A stretch of 64,000 nt of DNA from Lycium barbarum (Eukaryota > Streptophyta > Magnoliopsida > Solanales > Solanaceae). Each line of letters begins with the position of its first letter. The stretch's first letter is position 1. The position numbers and the translations under genes are program-made. The stretch is from assembly GCF_019175385.1 (NCBI RefSeq), contig NC_083339.1:29417637-29481636 (forward strand), read 5' to 3'. The notes below the pieces were generated by a model that was not told where the DNA came from, did no database searches, and worked only from the letters and a program-made list of their open reading frames with translations. Of the stretch, positions 48,897 to 62,296 are shown piece by piece.

Positions 48897-51300
48897 TGTC
48901 ACGACCCAACCGGAGGGCCATGATGGGTACCCGGTGCTAATCACCCGGGCACCTGTTATCATACATCCACATTTACATCTAGGTGAGCCACGTAGCTAAA
49001 TCATGCTTTCTATCCATCATTCATACTAATTCCATTGGGAAATAATACATTTATATCACCATCAACAACTACGCCCATATCAATGTACATGAGCCGACGA
49101 GGCTAACAAAATGATATACATATATGAGCCAACAAGGCTAAATACATCTAACCATATACACATGTTTACGACCCTCTAAGAAGAGTATGTCACATCATGT
49201 AGGCAGGACAAGACCCCGCCATGCCCATAAGTATGTACACAAAAGAATAGATGCCAAAACTTGTAGCTCCGAATGAGATGGAGATCCTCAACGTAGTCCC
49301 TGGGTAATAAAGTCGTGGATTAAGCCTGTCTCCCTGCCCATCTGCGGGTATGACGCAGCGTCCACAAACAAAAGGACGTCAGTACGAATAATGTACTGAG
49401 TATGTAAAGCATAAACAACATCATTATAGAAGCATAAGAGACAACATAAGAAATAGCATAAGATGGGAGGTAGTAGAACCATCGTCATAAACACTTACTT
49501 GCCTTCCATAGGGACCTTCCATTTCTAATGCGTGTTTGTGTACATACACACGTACATATCCATTCATCCATATCCGTGTCCGTATTCATATTCGTATTTG
49601 TATACATTTTCATATTCATATTCGTATTCATAGCATACCCGACTATGAAGGTTCGGTGTTTCACCTACCCAGCCATGGCAAAGCTCGGTGATTATACATA
49701 CCGGACCCTACGAAGGCTCAGGGTTATCCATACCCAACTGCAGTGGTGTGCGCGCGCTACATATCATACCTGGCCATATAAGCTCGGTGTTACGTAATAG
49801 TCATGCATAGTCACATATACATAGTAGCTCATAAACATCATTGACATCAATACTATCATCGTTTCATTACATCTATCCTTAGAGGATCGCCCATCATATA
49901 TGGAATTTAGTATAATCGTACACATAACGGGAATCATGAGCTTTAGTGGCTTTAAAAATAGAATCATTTGGAGGACATTAGAGACTCATGAAAGGATAGA
50001 TATATAGCCAAGGAACCATGCCTTATTGAAAGAAGGGTTAGCCTTACATACCTTTTCGTTTAGCTATTCTATCACTTGAACGTTCTCCTTCAATGCTAAC
50101 GTTTTTATCTTCATTAGAGTTTATACTAACATTAGATAATCGATAGCTTAGCATACTTGACTAAAGCTATAGAAAATTAGGCAACATCTCCCTTGTTTAT
50201 ACAACTTCCTCCATATCAAATATCAACTCCCAAACATCTATAATAACATTCACAATATCATAAGTAATAATCTTTATTCACCTACATTATCCATGTTTCA
50301 CGATTCACTTCAAATCATCCATATCCATGGTCATGGCACACTATTACATTCACTCATATATAATGTCTATCCCATGTCCTCAATGTCAACTAAAACATGC
50401 TTATAATCACAACATATCAAGAATCATGACTCAATCCAAGCTACTACTCAAAAATGATACTATTCTCACATTCATGACTCATTTTTATCTCCTTCTACAA
50501 TCCAAGTCTTTCAACCTCTCAATACCTTAAACTACAAGTAATGACCATAAAACTTACCTTAGATGGTGTAGGAATGGACTTTGGGTGGAAACACTTCACT
50601 TGAGCAAAACCCCAGTTCCACTTCCACTTGGATTTCTTGTCTTGGATGAACCTTGATGAGTTTCTTACACTTGATTCTCTTTGTTTGATGAAGTTGATCA
50701 TTAATTTCCTTTGAATTCTTGTGGGAGAGGTGTGGTGAAATATTCTAGAGAGTTCTTGAGAGAAGGGGAGTGAAAATGAAATGAAATGAAATGAACTTGG
50801 TCCCCCTTTTTAATAATTCACAATCTGTCCCGCTTTGGTTTCACGGACCAACATACGGTCCGTATAATTTATATGGACCATATGTATGGCCGTACTTTTG
50901 TTCCAGTGAAGGGTGCCAATCTGGGCAGAATATACGGCCAGTATGTTGGGCCGTATAATGCCCAGCTTTTCCGAACTCGTTCTCGTCGACTCGTTTGATC
51001 TGCAATCCTTATGGAACCTTCTTAACACTTGTTTAACACCTTATTAAAAATATAAGGGACATTATAACTCTTCTCCAAGACATCATTAAGTCATCATTAA
51101 CTTGTTACTCGAAATTCTTTTCCGATACATAGCATATACGTTGCCTTTCTTGGCAAACTTTCTTCACATACCTCAAATGTCTTTGAAATCTCAGTTAGGA
51201 TCATCAAATGCTATTTCTTATTTATTGAAACATCGCATACCTCGTACCCTTCGTTAGTCTATTCACTGTGCATCAACGAAAAATTTTCCAAGGTGTAACA
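48897..51300 (-). repeat. G2 3' LTR (left), 2404 bp
   Basis: On the minus strand it starts TGTTACACCTTGG and ends GTCGTGACA. Features in element order: CGTATA/TACGG words (about 50960-50850), C/T-rich leader, AAGGTAAGTT at 50570-50561, a CATATT/CGTATT hexamer tract (49575-49635), GGCCATATAAGCTCGG-type words, and CCCGCAG at about 49342. A short plus-strand frame at 49528-49797 arises from the hexamer tract. Confidence 0.93.
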
Positions 51301-51315
51301 TTCTTTCCCCTTTTT
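51301..51315 (-). promoter_or_regulatory. G2 polypurine tract
   Basis: The minus strand AAAAAGGGGAAAGAA directly precedes the 3' LTR start TGTTACACC. Confidence 0.88.
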
Positions 51316-51504
51316 AGGACATTCGTCCTCGAATGTTGAGTGCTAGGGAATCCTACGAAAATTTCGCCAGAGTTTCCCCTATAATATGGAACTACCATCC
51401 TGTCACAACAACCCATAATAACAATGCCTCACAGGGTTAAAACATAATAGCAATAAGGTTTGGACACACACGACCCAAATGCATAAAAAGAGAACATACA
51501 CACC

Positions 51505-54500
51505 TCATAATCTTGATATTTCATCTTGGATCTCTTCCGGGGGCTGAAATAGGTGCGGGTACTTGGACTTCATATTTTCTTCCGCTTCCCAAGTCATTGG
51601 TTCTCAGTTATTGTTTCTCCACAAAACCTTAACTGAGGCCACTTCTTTGTTTCTAAGCCTCCGTACTTGCCTATCTAATATGGCAATGGGTACCTCCTCA
51701 TAAGTCAACTTTTCTGTCACTTGAACATCATTTACTGGCACGATCTTAGTAGGATCTCCAACACATTTATGAAGCATCGAGACATAGATAACTGGGTGAA
51801 CTGACTCCAAATCAGGAGGTAGATCAAAATTGTAAGCCACTTTGCCTACTTTGCGCACAATCTCATAAGGCCCAATGTATCGGGGGCTAAGCTTTCCTTT
51901 CTTGCCAAATCTCATAATGCCCTTCATTGGCGACACTTTTTAAAATACCCAATATTTTACTTGAAACTCTAAGTCCCTTCGACGATTATCTGCATAGGAC
52001 TTTTGACGACTTTGAGCTGCCAATAACCGATCTTGTATGAGCTTAACTTTCTCTATGGCTTGCTGGACCAAGTCTGGCCCTACCAATTTAGTCTCTCCTA
52101 CTTCAAACCACCTAATTGGGGATCTACCTTTTTGCCCATATAAAGCCACATACGGTGCCATTTGGGTGCTAGAATGATAACTACTGTTCTAAGCAAATTC
52201 GATAAGTGGTAAGTGATCATATCAATTACCTCCAAAATCCAACATACATGCCCGTAGCATATCCTCGGGAGTCTGAATGGTACGTTCAGCTTGTCCATCA
52301 GTCTGTGGGTGAAATTTTGTGCTAAGGCTCACATGAGTCCCCAAACCCTCTTGGAAGGATTTCCAAAAATTAGTTGTAAATTGAGTTCTTCTATCAGAGA
52401 TAATAGATACTGGAACACCATGAAGTCGCACTATCTCTTTAACATAAAGTTTTGCATAATCTTCTGCCACATATGTAGTTCTGACTGGTAAGAAATGAGC
52501 TGACTTCTTGAGTCTATCCACAATCACCCATACAGAGTCATACTTACGTCGAGAACGGGGCAAGCCTGTAATGAAGTCCATGTTAATTACTTCCCACTTC
52601 CAAGTTGGAATTTCTATAGCTTGCAACAATCTGCCCGGCTTTTGGTGCTTGATTTTCACTTGTTGACAGTTGGGACATTGAGCTACGAATTCCGCTATAT
52701 CCCTCTTCATTCCATTCCAGCAATATAGATTTAAGATTATGATACATTTTCGTTGCTCCAGGGTGGACAAAATAACGGTGCAATGGGCTTCTCTCAATAT
52801 TTGGTGGCGTAATCCTGTCACATCAGGCACACATAATCTTCCTCCGCATCGAAGAGCTCCGTCTCCTGCGACCTCAAATAATGACTTCTCCTTCTGAGGG
52901 AGTGTATCTTTGTAATGAACTAGCATGGGGTCTTCATATTGTCGTTTCTTCACTTCCACTACTAGCGATGAGACTGTTGTATTCCGAATGGTAGCCCCCA
53001 TGCTACCTGAGTCTACTACTCGAACTCCTAGGCTAGCTAACTGCTGGAGCTCATGAGCCATTTCTCTTTTCTCTGGCCGAACATCACACAAACTTCCCAT
53101 AGATCTACGGCTAAGAGCATCAGCCACAACATTTTCCTTTCCTGGGTGATACAGGATATCAACATCATAGTCTTTTAGCAATTCCAACCACCGTCGTTGC
53201 CGTAAATTCAACTCTTTCTGCTTGAAGTTATACTGAAGGCTCTTATGATCGGTGTAAATATCAACGTGGACACCATATAAATAATTTCTCCACATCTTCA
53301 ATGCATGAATTACTGCAGACAATTCAAGGTCATGGATTGAATAATTTTTCTCATGTTTCCGTAATTTCCTTGAAGCATACGCAATCACCTTACCATGTTA
53401 CATCAACACACATCCTAGCCCAATGCCCGAAGAGTCGCAATAAACAACATAACCTTTCAATCCCTCTGGAAGTGTCAGTACTGGGGTAGAAGTTAATCTA
53501 TATTTTAGCTCTTGGAAACTACGTTAACAAGCATCTGTCCATTGAAACTTTGCTGATTTCTGGGTCAGCTTTGTGAGTGGTGCAGAAATAGAAGAAAAGT
53601 TTTCTACAAATCTCCTGTAATAACTTGCTAAGCCTAGAAAACTACGAACCTCCATAGGAGTTATGGGCCTTGGCCAAGTCTTCACGGCCTCAATCTTTCG
53701 GCTATCTACCCGAATACCATCGGCTGAAACAATGTGCCCCAAAAATGTCACTGAGTTCAACCAAAACTCACACTTAGAAAATTAGGCAAACAACTCCCAA
53801 GTTTGGAGAACTCTGAGAACAGTGCGCAAATGATCTGCATGCTCTGCTTCGGATCTAGAATACACCAAGATATCATCGATGAATGCAATCACAAATAAAT
53901 CTAGGAAGGGTCTGAACACATTGTTGATCAAATCCATAAATACTGTCGGTGCATTAGTTAGCCCAAATGACATTACTCAGAACTCAAAATGGCCATATCT
54001 TGTTCTGAAGGCTGTCTTAGGGATATCCTTCTCCCTAACTCTCACGTGATAATACCCGGATCTCAAATCTATCTTTGAAAACCATTTGGCACCTTGTAAT
54101 TGATCAAATAAGTCGTCAATCCTCGGAAGAGGATATTTATTCTTAATAGTCACCTTATTCAATTGCTGATAGTTAACGCACATTCGCAAGGAGCCATCTT
54201 TCTTTCAGACAAACAACACGGGTGCTCCCCACGGGGAAGAACTACGCCTAATAAAGCCTTTCTCAAGCAAGTCCTTCAACTGCTCCTTCAGCTCTTTCAA
54301 CTCTGCGGGAGCCATTCTATAAGGTATAATAGATATAGGCTTGGTGTCTGGCAGCACATCAATAGCAAAGTCAATCTCTCTTTCCGGAGGAAGGCCTGGA
54401 AGTACATCTGGAAATATATCCAGGAATTCATTCACCACGGGGACTGAATGAAGAGTCGGCGGTTCAGCTTCCACATCTTGAACCCGAACTAGATGATAAA

Positions 54501-56284
54501 TGCAACCTTTTGTGATCATTTTCCTTGCCTTTAGATAGGAAATAAACATACCTTTTGGTGACTCAGTATTTCCTTTCCATTCTAAAACTGGTTCTCCCGG
54601 AAACTAAAAACAAACCATTTTCATTCTACAATCAACATTGGCATAGCAAGAAGCCAGCCAATCCATACCCATGATAACATCAAAATCCACCATTTTTAAC
54701 TCATTCAAGTCAACCATAGTACGATGGTCACAAATCATAATTATGCAATTTCAATATACTCGGCTAGCTATTACCGATTCACCAATGGGAGTAAACACCT
54801 CAAAAGGTTTGATCGACTCCGATTTGGCTCCAAACCAACCCACAATATATGGAGTAACATATGACAATGTAGAGCCCGGATCTATCAAAGCATATATATC
54901 ATGAGAAAATACTGATAATATACCTGTGACAACATCAGGAGAAGACTCAAGATCTTGGCGTCCAGCCAAAGCATAAATACGGTGCTGAGGACCGCTAGAA
55001 CTGGGGGCTCTCTCTCTGCCTCTACCAAGGCCGACTGGCGCATGTGAACCTGGCCCCATAAGGCGTATAGATGATGAAGATCCGACTACCGACCCTGAAG
55101 GCTAGGTCCTACCTCTACCGCCAACCGAGGGGCAATCACGCGTAATATGGCCTGGCTGACCACATGCATAGCAAACCTCTGAACCTAATTGGCACTGGCC
55201 CCAATGTAACTTCCCACACTGGGAACATCGTGGCATGGGTGGCCTCGCCTGACCCGAATCACCCCTGAACTGAAAACCTGAAAAACTCTGACTCAGCCCG
55301 GAATGAGTAGATTTATCAAATCACTGGCTTGAAAACCGTGGAGGCGCACTAGACATAGAATGGCCTGAATGCCTAGAAAACTGCTGTCTGTGCCCGCATC
55401 TAAACTCACTCATCGGACCCGAAGATCTAGCCCTCTTGTTATACCCTCTATCATGCTCATGCTCACTTCTTTGTTGTTGTTGGTTTTTCTCTAAATTTTG
55501 GGCATAGGCTTGAATGCATAAAATATCCATGTTGTCCTGAAGGAACGCAGTCAAGCACCTATCCATCAAATGCGGCCCTAAGCCTCTCACAAATTGCTGC
55601 ATTCGGTCACCCATATTCGCTACCATGGCTGAAGCATACCTAGCCAAATAATTGAAGCGGAGACTATACTCTAAAGCACTCATACTTCCTTGCCTCAAAT
55701 TCAAGAACTTATCGGCTCTAGCTCGCCGAACCTCTGGAGGCAGGTAATGTAGGAGGAAGGCATCTACAAATTCTTGCTATACCGAGGGAGGCGCATTGGC
55801 TCCCCGTGAAGCCATCCAAACCGTGTACCAATGAACCGTAACATCCCTCAATCTATAGGATGCTAACTCCACCGATTTGGTGTCAAAAACATGTATCAAC
55901 CGAAGTGTCCTCAACATTCCATCAATAAAATTCTGAGGGTCCTCATCCGGCTTCGACCCGAAGAATTTCGGAGGGTTTAAGCTAATAAAATCACGAGCCC
56001 TTGCACTAACAGCCCTATCACCCTGCCCTGTACCAATTGAGTAAAACAATGAATGGGATCTTTTACATCTTGGCCTGAAGCATCCAGTAGGTGAGCTGGA
56101 GGTGCTAGAGCTGGGCTGAGGCTCCCTCATGCTCCTCAGAAATAGGCACTGAGTGGGAGGACTAAGATTGAGCCGCATTCAGGGACTCACTTTCCTCTAC
56201 AACCATTGGCGGTGCTCTTTCAGCCCGCTTTTCTGCCACTGTCATGCCCTTTTGGGCTGCCGTAGCCTTTCTCTTCACAGGCAT
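51505..56284 (-). pseudogene. G2 gag-pol polyprotein with chromodomain, multiple stop codons
   Basis: It probably starts at ATG 56284 (MPVKRKATAAQKG). Gag shows SLNPPKFFGSKPDEDPQNFI (near 55975) and a zinc knuckle CYACGQPGHITRDC (near 55170). Protease has ALIDPGSTLSYVTPY (near 54885). RT has [20 protein letters not shown] and the FIDDILVYS active site (near 53860). RNase H has [10 protein letters not shown], and integrase has [18 protein letters not shown] and [12 protein letters not shown]. The C-terminus (EEVPIAILDRQVRRL, WEAEENMKSKYPHLF) is the chromodomain region; the final stop is 51505-51507. One frameshift lies near 56175, a compensating pair lies in the integrase zinc finger (about 52785-52690), and 14 in-frame stops interrupt an otherwise single frame. 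The family product makes cDNA and integrates it, with the chromodomain guiding targeting. Confidence 0.93.
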
Positions 56285-56478
56285 CTCTGAAATGCACAAT
56301 ACACAATTAAAGAAAAGAGAAATCCTTATATTATGGCTCTATCGCACGATCTTATGAACAAAGAAGGTCATTCATTCCTAAAATGCCCGCAGCCTCTTGT
56401 TTATAAGTGTAGTGCGCAACACACCCATAACCAAGACTCTACTAGACACGACTCGTAGACACACCCTAGGACAGAACT

Positions 56479-56490
56479 GCTCTAATACCA
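56479..56490 (-). promoter_or_regulatory. G2 primer binding site (initiator tRNA-Met type, one change)
   Basis: The minus strand TGGTATTAGAGC lies four bases inside the 5' LTR end. It differs from the usual TGGTATCAGAGC by one C-to-T transition. Confidence 0.88.
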
Positions 56491-56494
56491 GTTT

Positions 56495-58897
56495 TGTCAC
56501 GACCAAACCGGAGGGCCATGACGGGTACCCGGTGCTAACCCACCTGGGCACCTGTTATCATACATCCACATTTACATCTAGGTGAGCCACGTAGCTAAAT
56601 CATGATTTCTATCCATCATTGATACTAATTCCATTGGGCAACAATACATTTATATCACCATTAACAACTATGCCCATATCAATGTACATAAGCCGACGAG
56701 GATAACAAAATGATATACAAATATGAGCCGGCAAGGCTAAATACATCTAACCATATACACATGTCTACGAGCCTCTAAGAAGAGTATGTCACATCATGTA
56801 GGCAGGACAGGACCCCTCCATGCCCATAAGTATGTACACAAAAGAATAGATACCAAAAGATATAGCTCCGAATGAGATGGAGCTCCTCTACGTAGTCCCT
56901 GGGTAATAAAGTCATGGATCAAGCCTGTCTCCCTGGACACCTGCGGGCATGACGCAGCGTCCACAAACAAAAGGACGTCAGTACGAATAATGTACTGAGT
57001 ATGTAAAGCATAATCAACATCATTATAGAAGCATAAGAGACAACATAAGAAATAGCATAAGATGGGAGGTAGTAGAACCATCGTCATAAACACTTACTTG
57101 CCTTCCATAGGGACCTTCCATTTCTAATGCGTGTTTGTGTACATACACACGTACATATCCATTCATCCATATTCGTGTCCGTATTCGAATTCATATTTGT
57201 ATACATTTTCATATTCATATTCGTATTCATAGCATACCCGACCATGAAGGTTCGGTGTTTCACCTACCCGGCCATAGCAAGGCTCGGTGATTATACATAC
57301 CTGGCCCTACGAAGGCTCAGGGTTATTCGTACCCAACTGCAGTGGTGTGCGCGCGATACATATCATACCCGGCCATATAAGCTCGGTGATACGTAATAGT
57401 CACATATACATAGGAGCTCATAAACATCTTTGATATCAATACTATCATCATTTCATTACATCTATCCTTATAGGATTGCCCATCATATAAGGAATTTAGT
57501 ATAATCGTACACATAACGGGAATCATGAGCTTTAGTGGCTTTAAAAATAGAATCAGTTGGAGGACATTAGAGACTCATGAAAGGATAGATATAGAGCCAA
57601 GGAACCATGACTTATTAAAATAAGGGTTAGCCTTACATACCTTTTCGTTTAGCTATTCTATCACTTGAACGTTCTCTTTCAATGCTCACATTTCTACCTT
57701 CATTAGAGTTTATACTAACATTAGATAATCGATAGCTTAGCATACTTGACTGAAGCTAGAGAAAATTAGGCAGCATCTCCCTTGTTTATACAACTTCCTC
57801 CATATCAAATTTCAACTCCCAAACATCTATAATAACATTCACAAAATCATAAGCAATAGTCTTTATTCACCTACATTATCCATGTTTCACGATTCACTTC
57901 AAATCATCCATATCTATGGTCATGGCACACTATTACATTCACTTATGTATAATGTCTATCCCATTTCCTTAATGTCAATTACAACATGATTATAATCACA
58001 ACATATCAAGAATCATGACTCAATCCAAGCTACTACTCAGAAATGATACTATTCTCACACTCATGATCCATTTTCTATCACCTTCTACAATCCAAGTCTT
58101 TCAACCTCTCAATACCTTAAACAAGAGGGAATGACCATAAAAATTACCTTAGATGGTGTAGGAATGGACTTTGGGTGGAAACACTTCACTTGAGCAAAAC
58201 CCTAGTTCCACTACCACTTGAATTTCTTGTCTTGGATGAACCTTGATGAGTTTCTTACACTTGATTCTCTTGGTTTGATAAAGTTGATCATTAATTTCCT
58301 TCGAATTCTTGTGGGAGAGGTGTGCAGAAATATTCTTGATAGTTCTTGAGAGAAGGGGAGTGAAAATGAAATGAAATGAACTTAGTCCCCCTTTTTAATA
58401 ATTCACAATCTGTCCCGCTTTGGTTTCACGGACCAACATACAGTCCGTATAATTTATATGGACCGTATGTATGGCCGTACTTTTGGTCCAGTGAAGGGTG
58501 CCAATCTGGGCAGAATATACGGCCTAACATATGGCCAGTATGTTTGGCCGTATAATGCCCAGCTTTTCCGAACTCGTTCTCGTCGACTCGTTTGATCTCC
58601 AATCCTTATGGAACCTTCTTAACACTTTTTTAACACCTCATTAACAATCTAAGGGACGTTATAACTCTTCTCCAAGACATCATTAAGTCATCATTAACAT
58701 GTTACTCAAAATTCTTTTTCGATACATAGCATATACCTTGCTTTTCTTGGCAAACTTTCTTCTCGTACCTCAAATGTCTTTGAAATCTCAGTTAGGATCA
58801 TCAAATGCTACTTCTTACTTATTGATACATCGCATACCTCGTGCCCTTCGTTAGTCTATTCACTGTGCATCAACGGAACAAATTTCAAGGTGTAACG
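56495..58897 (-). repeat. G2 5' LTR (right), 2403 bp
   Basis: Pairs with 48897-51300 end to end. On the plus strand it begins TGTCACGACC and ends TGTAACG, so the terminal base is G instead of A. The donor-like site has become AAGGTAATTT (58152-58143) whereas the other copy keeps GTAAG. Confidence 0.93.
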
Positions 58898-59084
58898 CCA
58901 AACATATAATTAATCTTATGGGCGGTCTATAGGATTCCTTAACATGTTCAATCAATAAATCCAGATCCAAGTACACGTCAGTGCCTAAGTAAAACATCTA
59001 ATCCAAAATGTGCCAAGTCTGAATAAATCAATCTGAATCCAATCATCACAGGTAAACACCAAAGCATCTCAAACGAGCCATAAT

Positions 59085-61578
59085 TATAACACCTCGTAGC
59101 TTCGGGCGAAAGTTTGACTCATAAGATGATAATATAATGGAACCAATATGAGGGTTATAGGAAGTGTTTTGAAAACCAATTAATTCATAAGAAATGTCTT
59201 TGGGCAAAGAAAAGTTGGAAGCCACTCTACGGGGCATGTTTGCAAGTGAATTTATAGAAGGTCTTACTTCCAATGACCATAATCCCTCTATTAATTTGGA
59301 ATTTGGGAAACTTCCTTGATGACAGTTGTATCCCTTTGAAATAGCTTTCCAACGGTATATTATGGGTCTTGAACCGAGCTGTGTACAAGAAGTTATGGCT
59401 ATTTTACCGAACACTGTGCAGAACCGACACCGTCGCTTCTCGGGGCGCGTGAGGGCGCGTGAGGGCGCGTGAGAGAGCAAGCGATGGTCAAGCTTCGCGG
59501 ACCGATCGCGCAACTCTGAGGTTTTAGCTGCAGAATGTTGCGCGATGCACCCGCATCGCGGAACCATCGTGAAACAAGTCGATTTCGGGTCAAAAGTCGG
59601 GTTTACGCGTTTTTTTTGTTATATTTGGGGTTTGGGGTTTATTTCCCCAGCCCCCCATTCACGAAAATTCTCTCTAAACTCATAGAGAACAAGTCCCGAA
59701 CCTCAAGATCTTCCAAGGTAAGTTTTTATCATGATTCTAGGTTGAATTTAAGTCCCTAATCCCTTTCTAACTTGAGTAAACTCTTCTAATCCATAGAGTT
59801 AGGATTGGAACATTTTTGTTGGATGTGGAAACCCTAGAACCCGAATTCAAGAGGATTGGACTTCAAAAGGTAATGTTTCTACTCTCTAATCATTTATAGT
59901 TGTGAATTGATGAGTTCTTGGGAGAATAGTAAATGGGTTTGATAAAGAGGATTATATGAACTATGCTAGAGTTTTGGATTGTTGACTTGGGATTGTTGTA
60001 TTCATGTGGGTGATGAAGAATGATGTTAATTACATCTAATTGAGATTGTAGAATCAGCTAGAAGTAATAAAATGGGGATTTGGTGAAGAAAACACCATTA
60101 ATGAAGGTTGTGGAGCTTCATGCCCACCAAGTGTTTGATAAAATGCTTAGATGATCAAAGCATGGATATTATTGCTAATATAGAATCCCTATGACCAGTA
60201 TTGCTATAGATTAAAGTTGAAAGGATTGAAGGACATTGTGATACGCTCAAAAGCAGGAAGTCAAGGTATGTAGACGCTATCCACGTGTGGGAACATCCTT
60301 GTTCTTCCCCATGTTTCAGTATTCCAAGATTACACACCAAGTTTTAGGATTCTAGGTATATTCCTGCTAAACCCTAGACACTTGAACCATGATGTATATT
60401 ATATGGTCAGTTACAATTCTGTTTGATTAGTCTTAATTTACTGTTTTGGTAATTGAGACTCAATCCGTAATCTATGAAAAACCCATAACTTGCATCCCAT
60501 GGGTTCTATAACACAAGAAATGAGATATTATGCTTATTTTCATGAAAAACTTTTATATTTGTATTTATTGTCATGTCTTCATGTAGCCATGTTCATGTCC
60601 AGATTCAGAAATCATGTTTTCAGTTATTTTCATGTTCGGGAGTTTTATTAATACCGAGAAGGCTCAGATAGCCTGAAACTACGTATGCCAACGTAGGATA
60701 AGGATCGCTCCGCCCAGTTAGGACGATTCCTACATATTTTCCCCATTGAGGGATTTTGGATCCATTCATGTCTTGTTCATGTCTCGTGCCCTGGCAAGGT
60801 ACGAGATGGCTTAGCTGATCGGGCAGAGATCAGACTCCACGTGTCTCGCCGTGGTGGATCATGTCAGTATTACAGATTATTTCATGCTTACAGTACTCAT
60901 GTTTATGTTCAGTTTCAGTATTCAGTATTCAGTATTCAGTTTCAGATTCAACTTCATGTTTATGTACTTATGCTCATGCTCATGTTTATGTCCAGGTTTT
61001 CAGTTTCAGTTCTTATCATATTATTTCATGTCCCATGTTATTTCATTCAGTTGCTTTACATACCAGTACATTCAATGTGCTGACGTCCCCTTTTATTGCC
61101 CAGGGGCCTGCATTTCACGATGCAGGTACGGATTTACAGGACGACGCTTCTGCTCATTAGGAATTGCACGTATCAGCTTATTGGTGAGCCCCATCTCATT
61201 CGGGGTTTAGACATTGTCGTTCTTTATTTAGTTTTGCATCTAAAGGTATACTGGGGGCCTTGTCCCAGTAAGTACGTTTTCCAGTCAGACTCATGATAGA
61301 GGTTTCATAGACTAGACAAGTCAGTTATGTCATGTCAGACATTCGGAGTCGTATGGCCATTTTGGCTCATTCATGTTATTTCCGCACTCATGTTTAAACA
61401 AGTATTTTTATTAAGTATTATGACTTACTACGCTTTCTAAAGGCTCATCATGCATTCACGTTATATTCTGCTTATGTTATGTATCATGATGATTCAGCAA
61501 GCCATGTGGTTCGCTTGGTCACATGCAGTCAGGCACCGAGTGTCGTGTTACGTCCAGGCCATGGTTCGGGGCGTGACA
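59085..61578 (+). repeat. Solo LTR C, 2494 bp, relative of the G1 family
   Basis: Starts TATAACACCTCG (first TG now TA) and ends CGGGGCGTGACA. ATAAT lies on both sides (59080-59084 and 61579-61583), a perfect duplication. The 3' half is readily aligned to the G1 LTR; the 5' half differs, with GCGCGTGAGG repeated three times (59445-59474) and the hairpin CGCGATGC-ACCC-GCATCGCG (59541-59560). TATATTT near 59620, a C/T-rich leader and CCAAGGTAAG (GT at 59718) follow. GATGCAG/GTAC ends at 61125. Confidence 0.9.
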
Positions 61579-62296
61579 ATAATGCAATCCAATGCAAGAT
61601 GAATCAATGCAATGCAATGCAAGATGTATGGATACAATGCAATGTCATGAAAATGAGGTGTACACATGTACTCCGGACGGAAATATCGACATCTCAATAG
61701 CACAACCCAGTGTGATTCGCGAAGTCTAAGTGCCACCTGTCCCGGATCTTTGTCCAACAGACAGACGGGACCCTGGCTAATTACTCACAGGGGGAGTCTC
61801 ACCGGCACCACCCTAGGGGACCTGCGGAGCTCATGCACTAACAATGATTCCGGGATAACATTGGAATCGGCCATGCAACAATGATGCCCGAATATAATCA
61901 TCGGACACCGGCCTCCTCACAGTCACTCAAAAAAGTCTGTCAAATATCAGTTTCGCTCAATCAACGATACCGGATCACCACCGGGTATCAGCCGTGCATC
62001 ATGAATATGAAAGAATGTATGCAATGCATATGTCAACGATTCCGGAATTGAACCTTGTACATCGGCCTTCTCACAGTCACTCAAGTAAAAGAGTTTGTCA
62101 AACACCAATTTCATATAATCAACAATTCCAGAATGGATCTTCGGACATCGGCCATTTCACAATCACTCAAGTAAGAGAGTTTATCAAAATACTAGTTTCA
62201 CTCAATCAATGATACCGGATCATCACCGGGTATCGGCCATGCATCATAAATATGAGAGAATGTATGCAATGCATATGTCAACATCAACAACCAAGT

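Larger units (their letters stand above)
48897..58897 (-). mobile_element. G2: complete Ty3/Gypsy chromovirus (Tekay/Del-type), coding but inactivated
   Basis: Two ~2.4 kb LTRs, primer site, polypurine tract, gag-pol with a C-terminal chromodomain-like region, and the 5-bp duplication CCAAA on both sides (48892-48896 and 58898-58902). The total is about 10.0 kb. Gene order protease, RT, RNase H, integrase identifies Ty3/Gypsy. The LTRs differ at many positions, so it is clearly older than the Tat-like insertion. It is nested in LTR Y. The coding frame is closed by many stop codons. Confidence 0.93.

Noticed and set aside
49528..49797. 89-codon plus-strand frame, repeated at 57127-57396
   Set aside because: It is a hexamer-tract artefact in both G2 LTRs, antisense to the element.
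61580..61640. Satellite start from ATGCAATGCA words
   Set aside because: Only a few irregular copies are present and similar words are scattered through LTR Y; it is not a tandem array.
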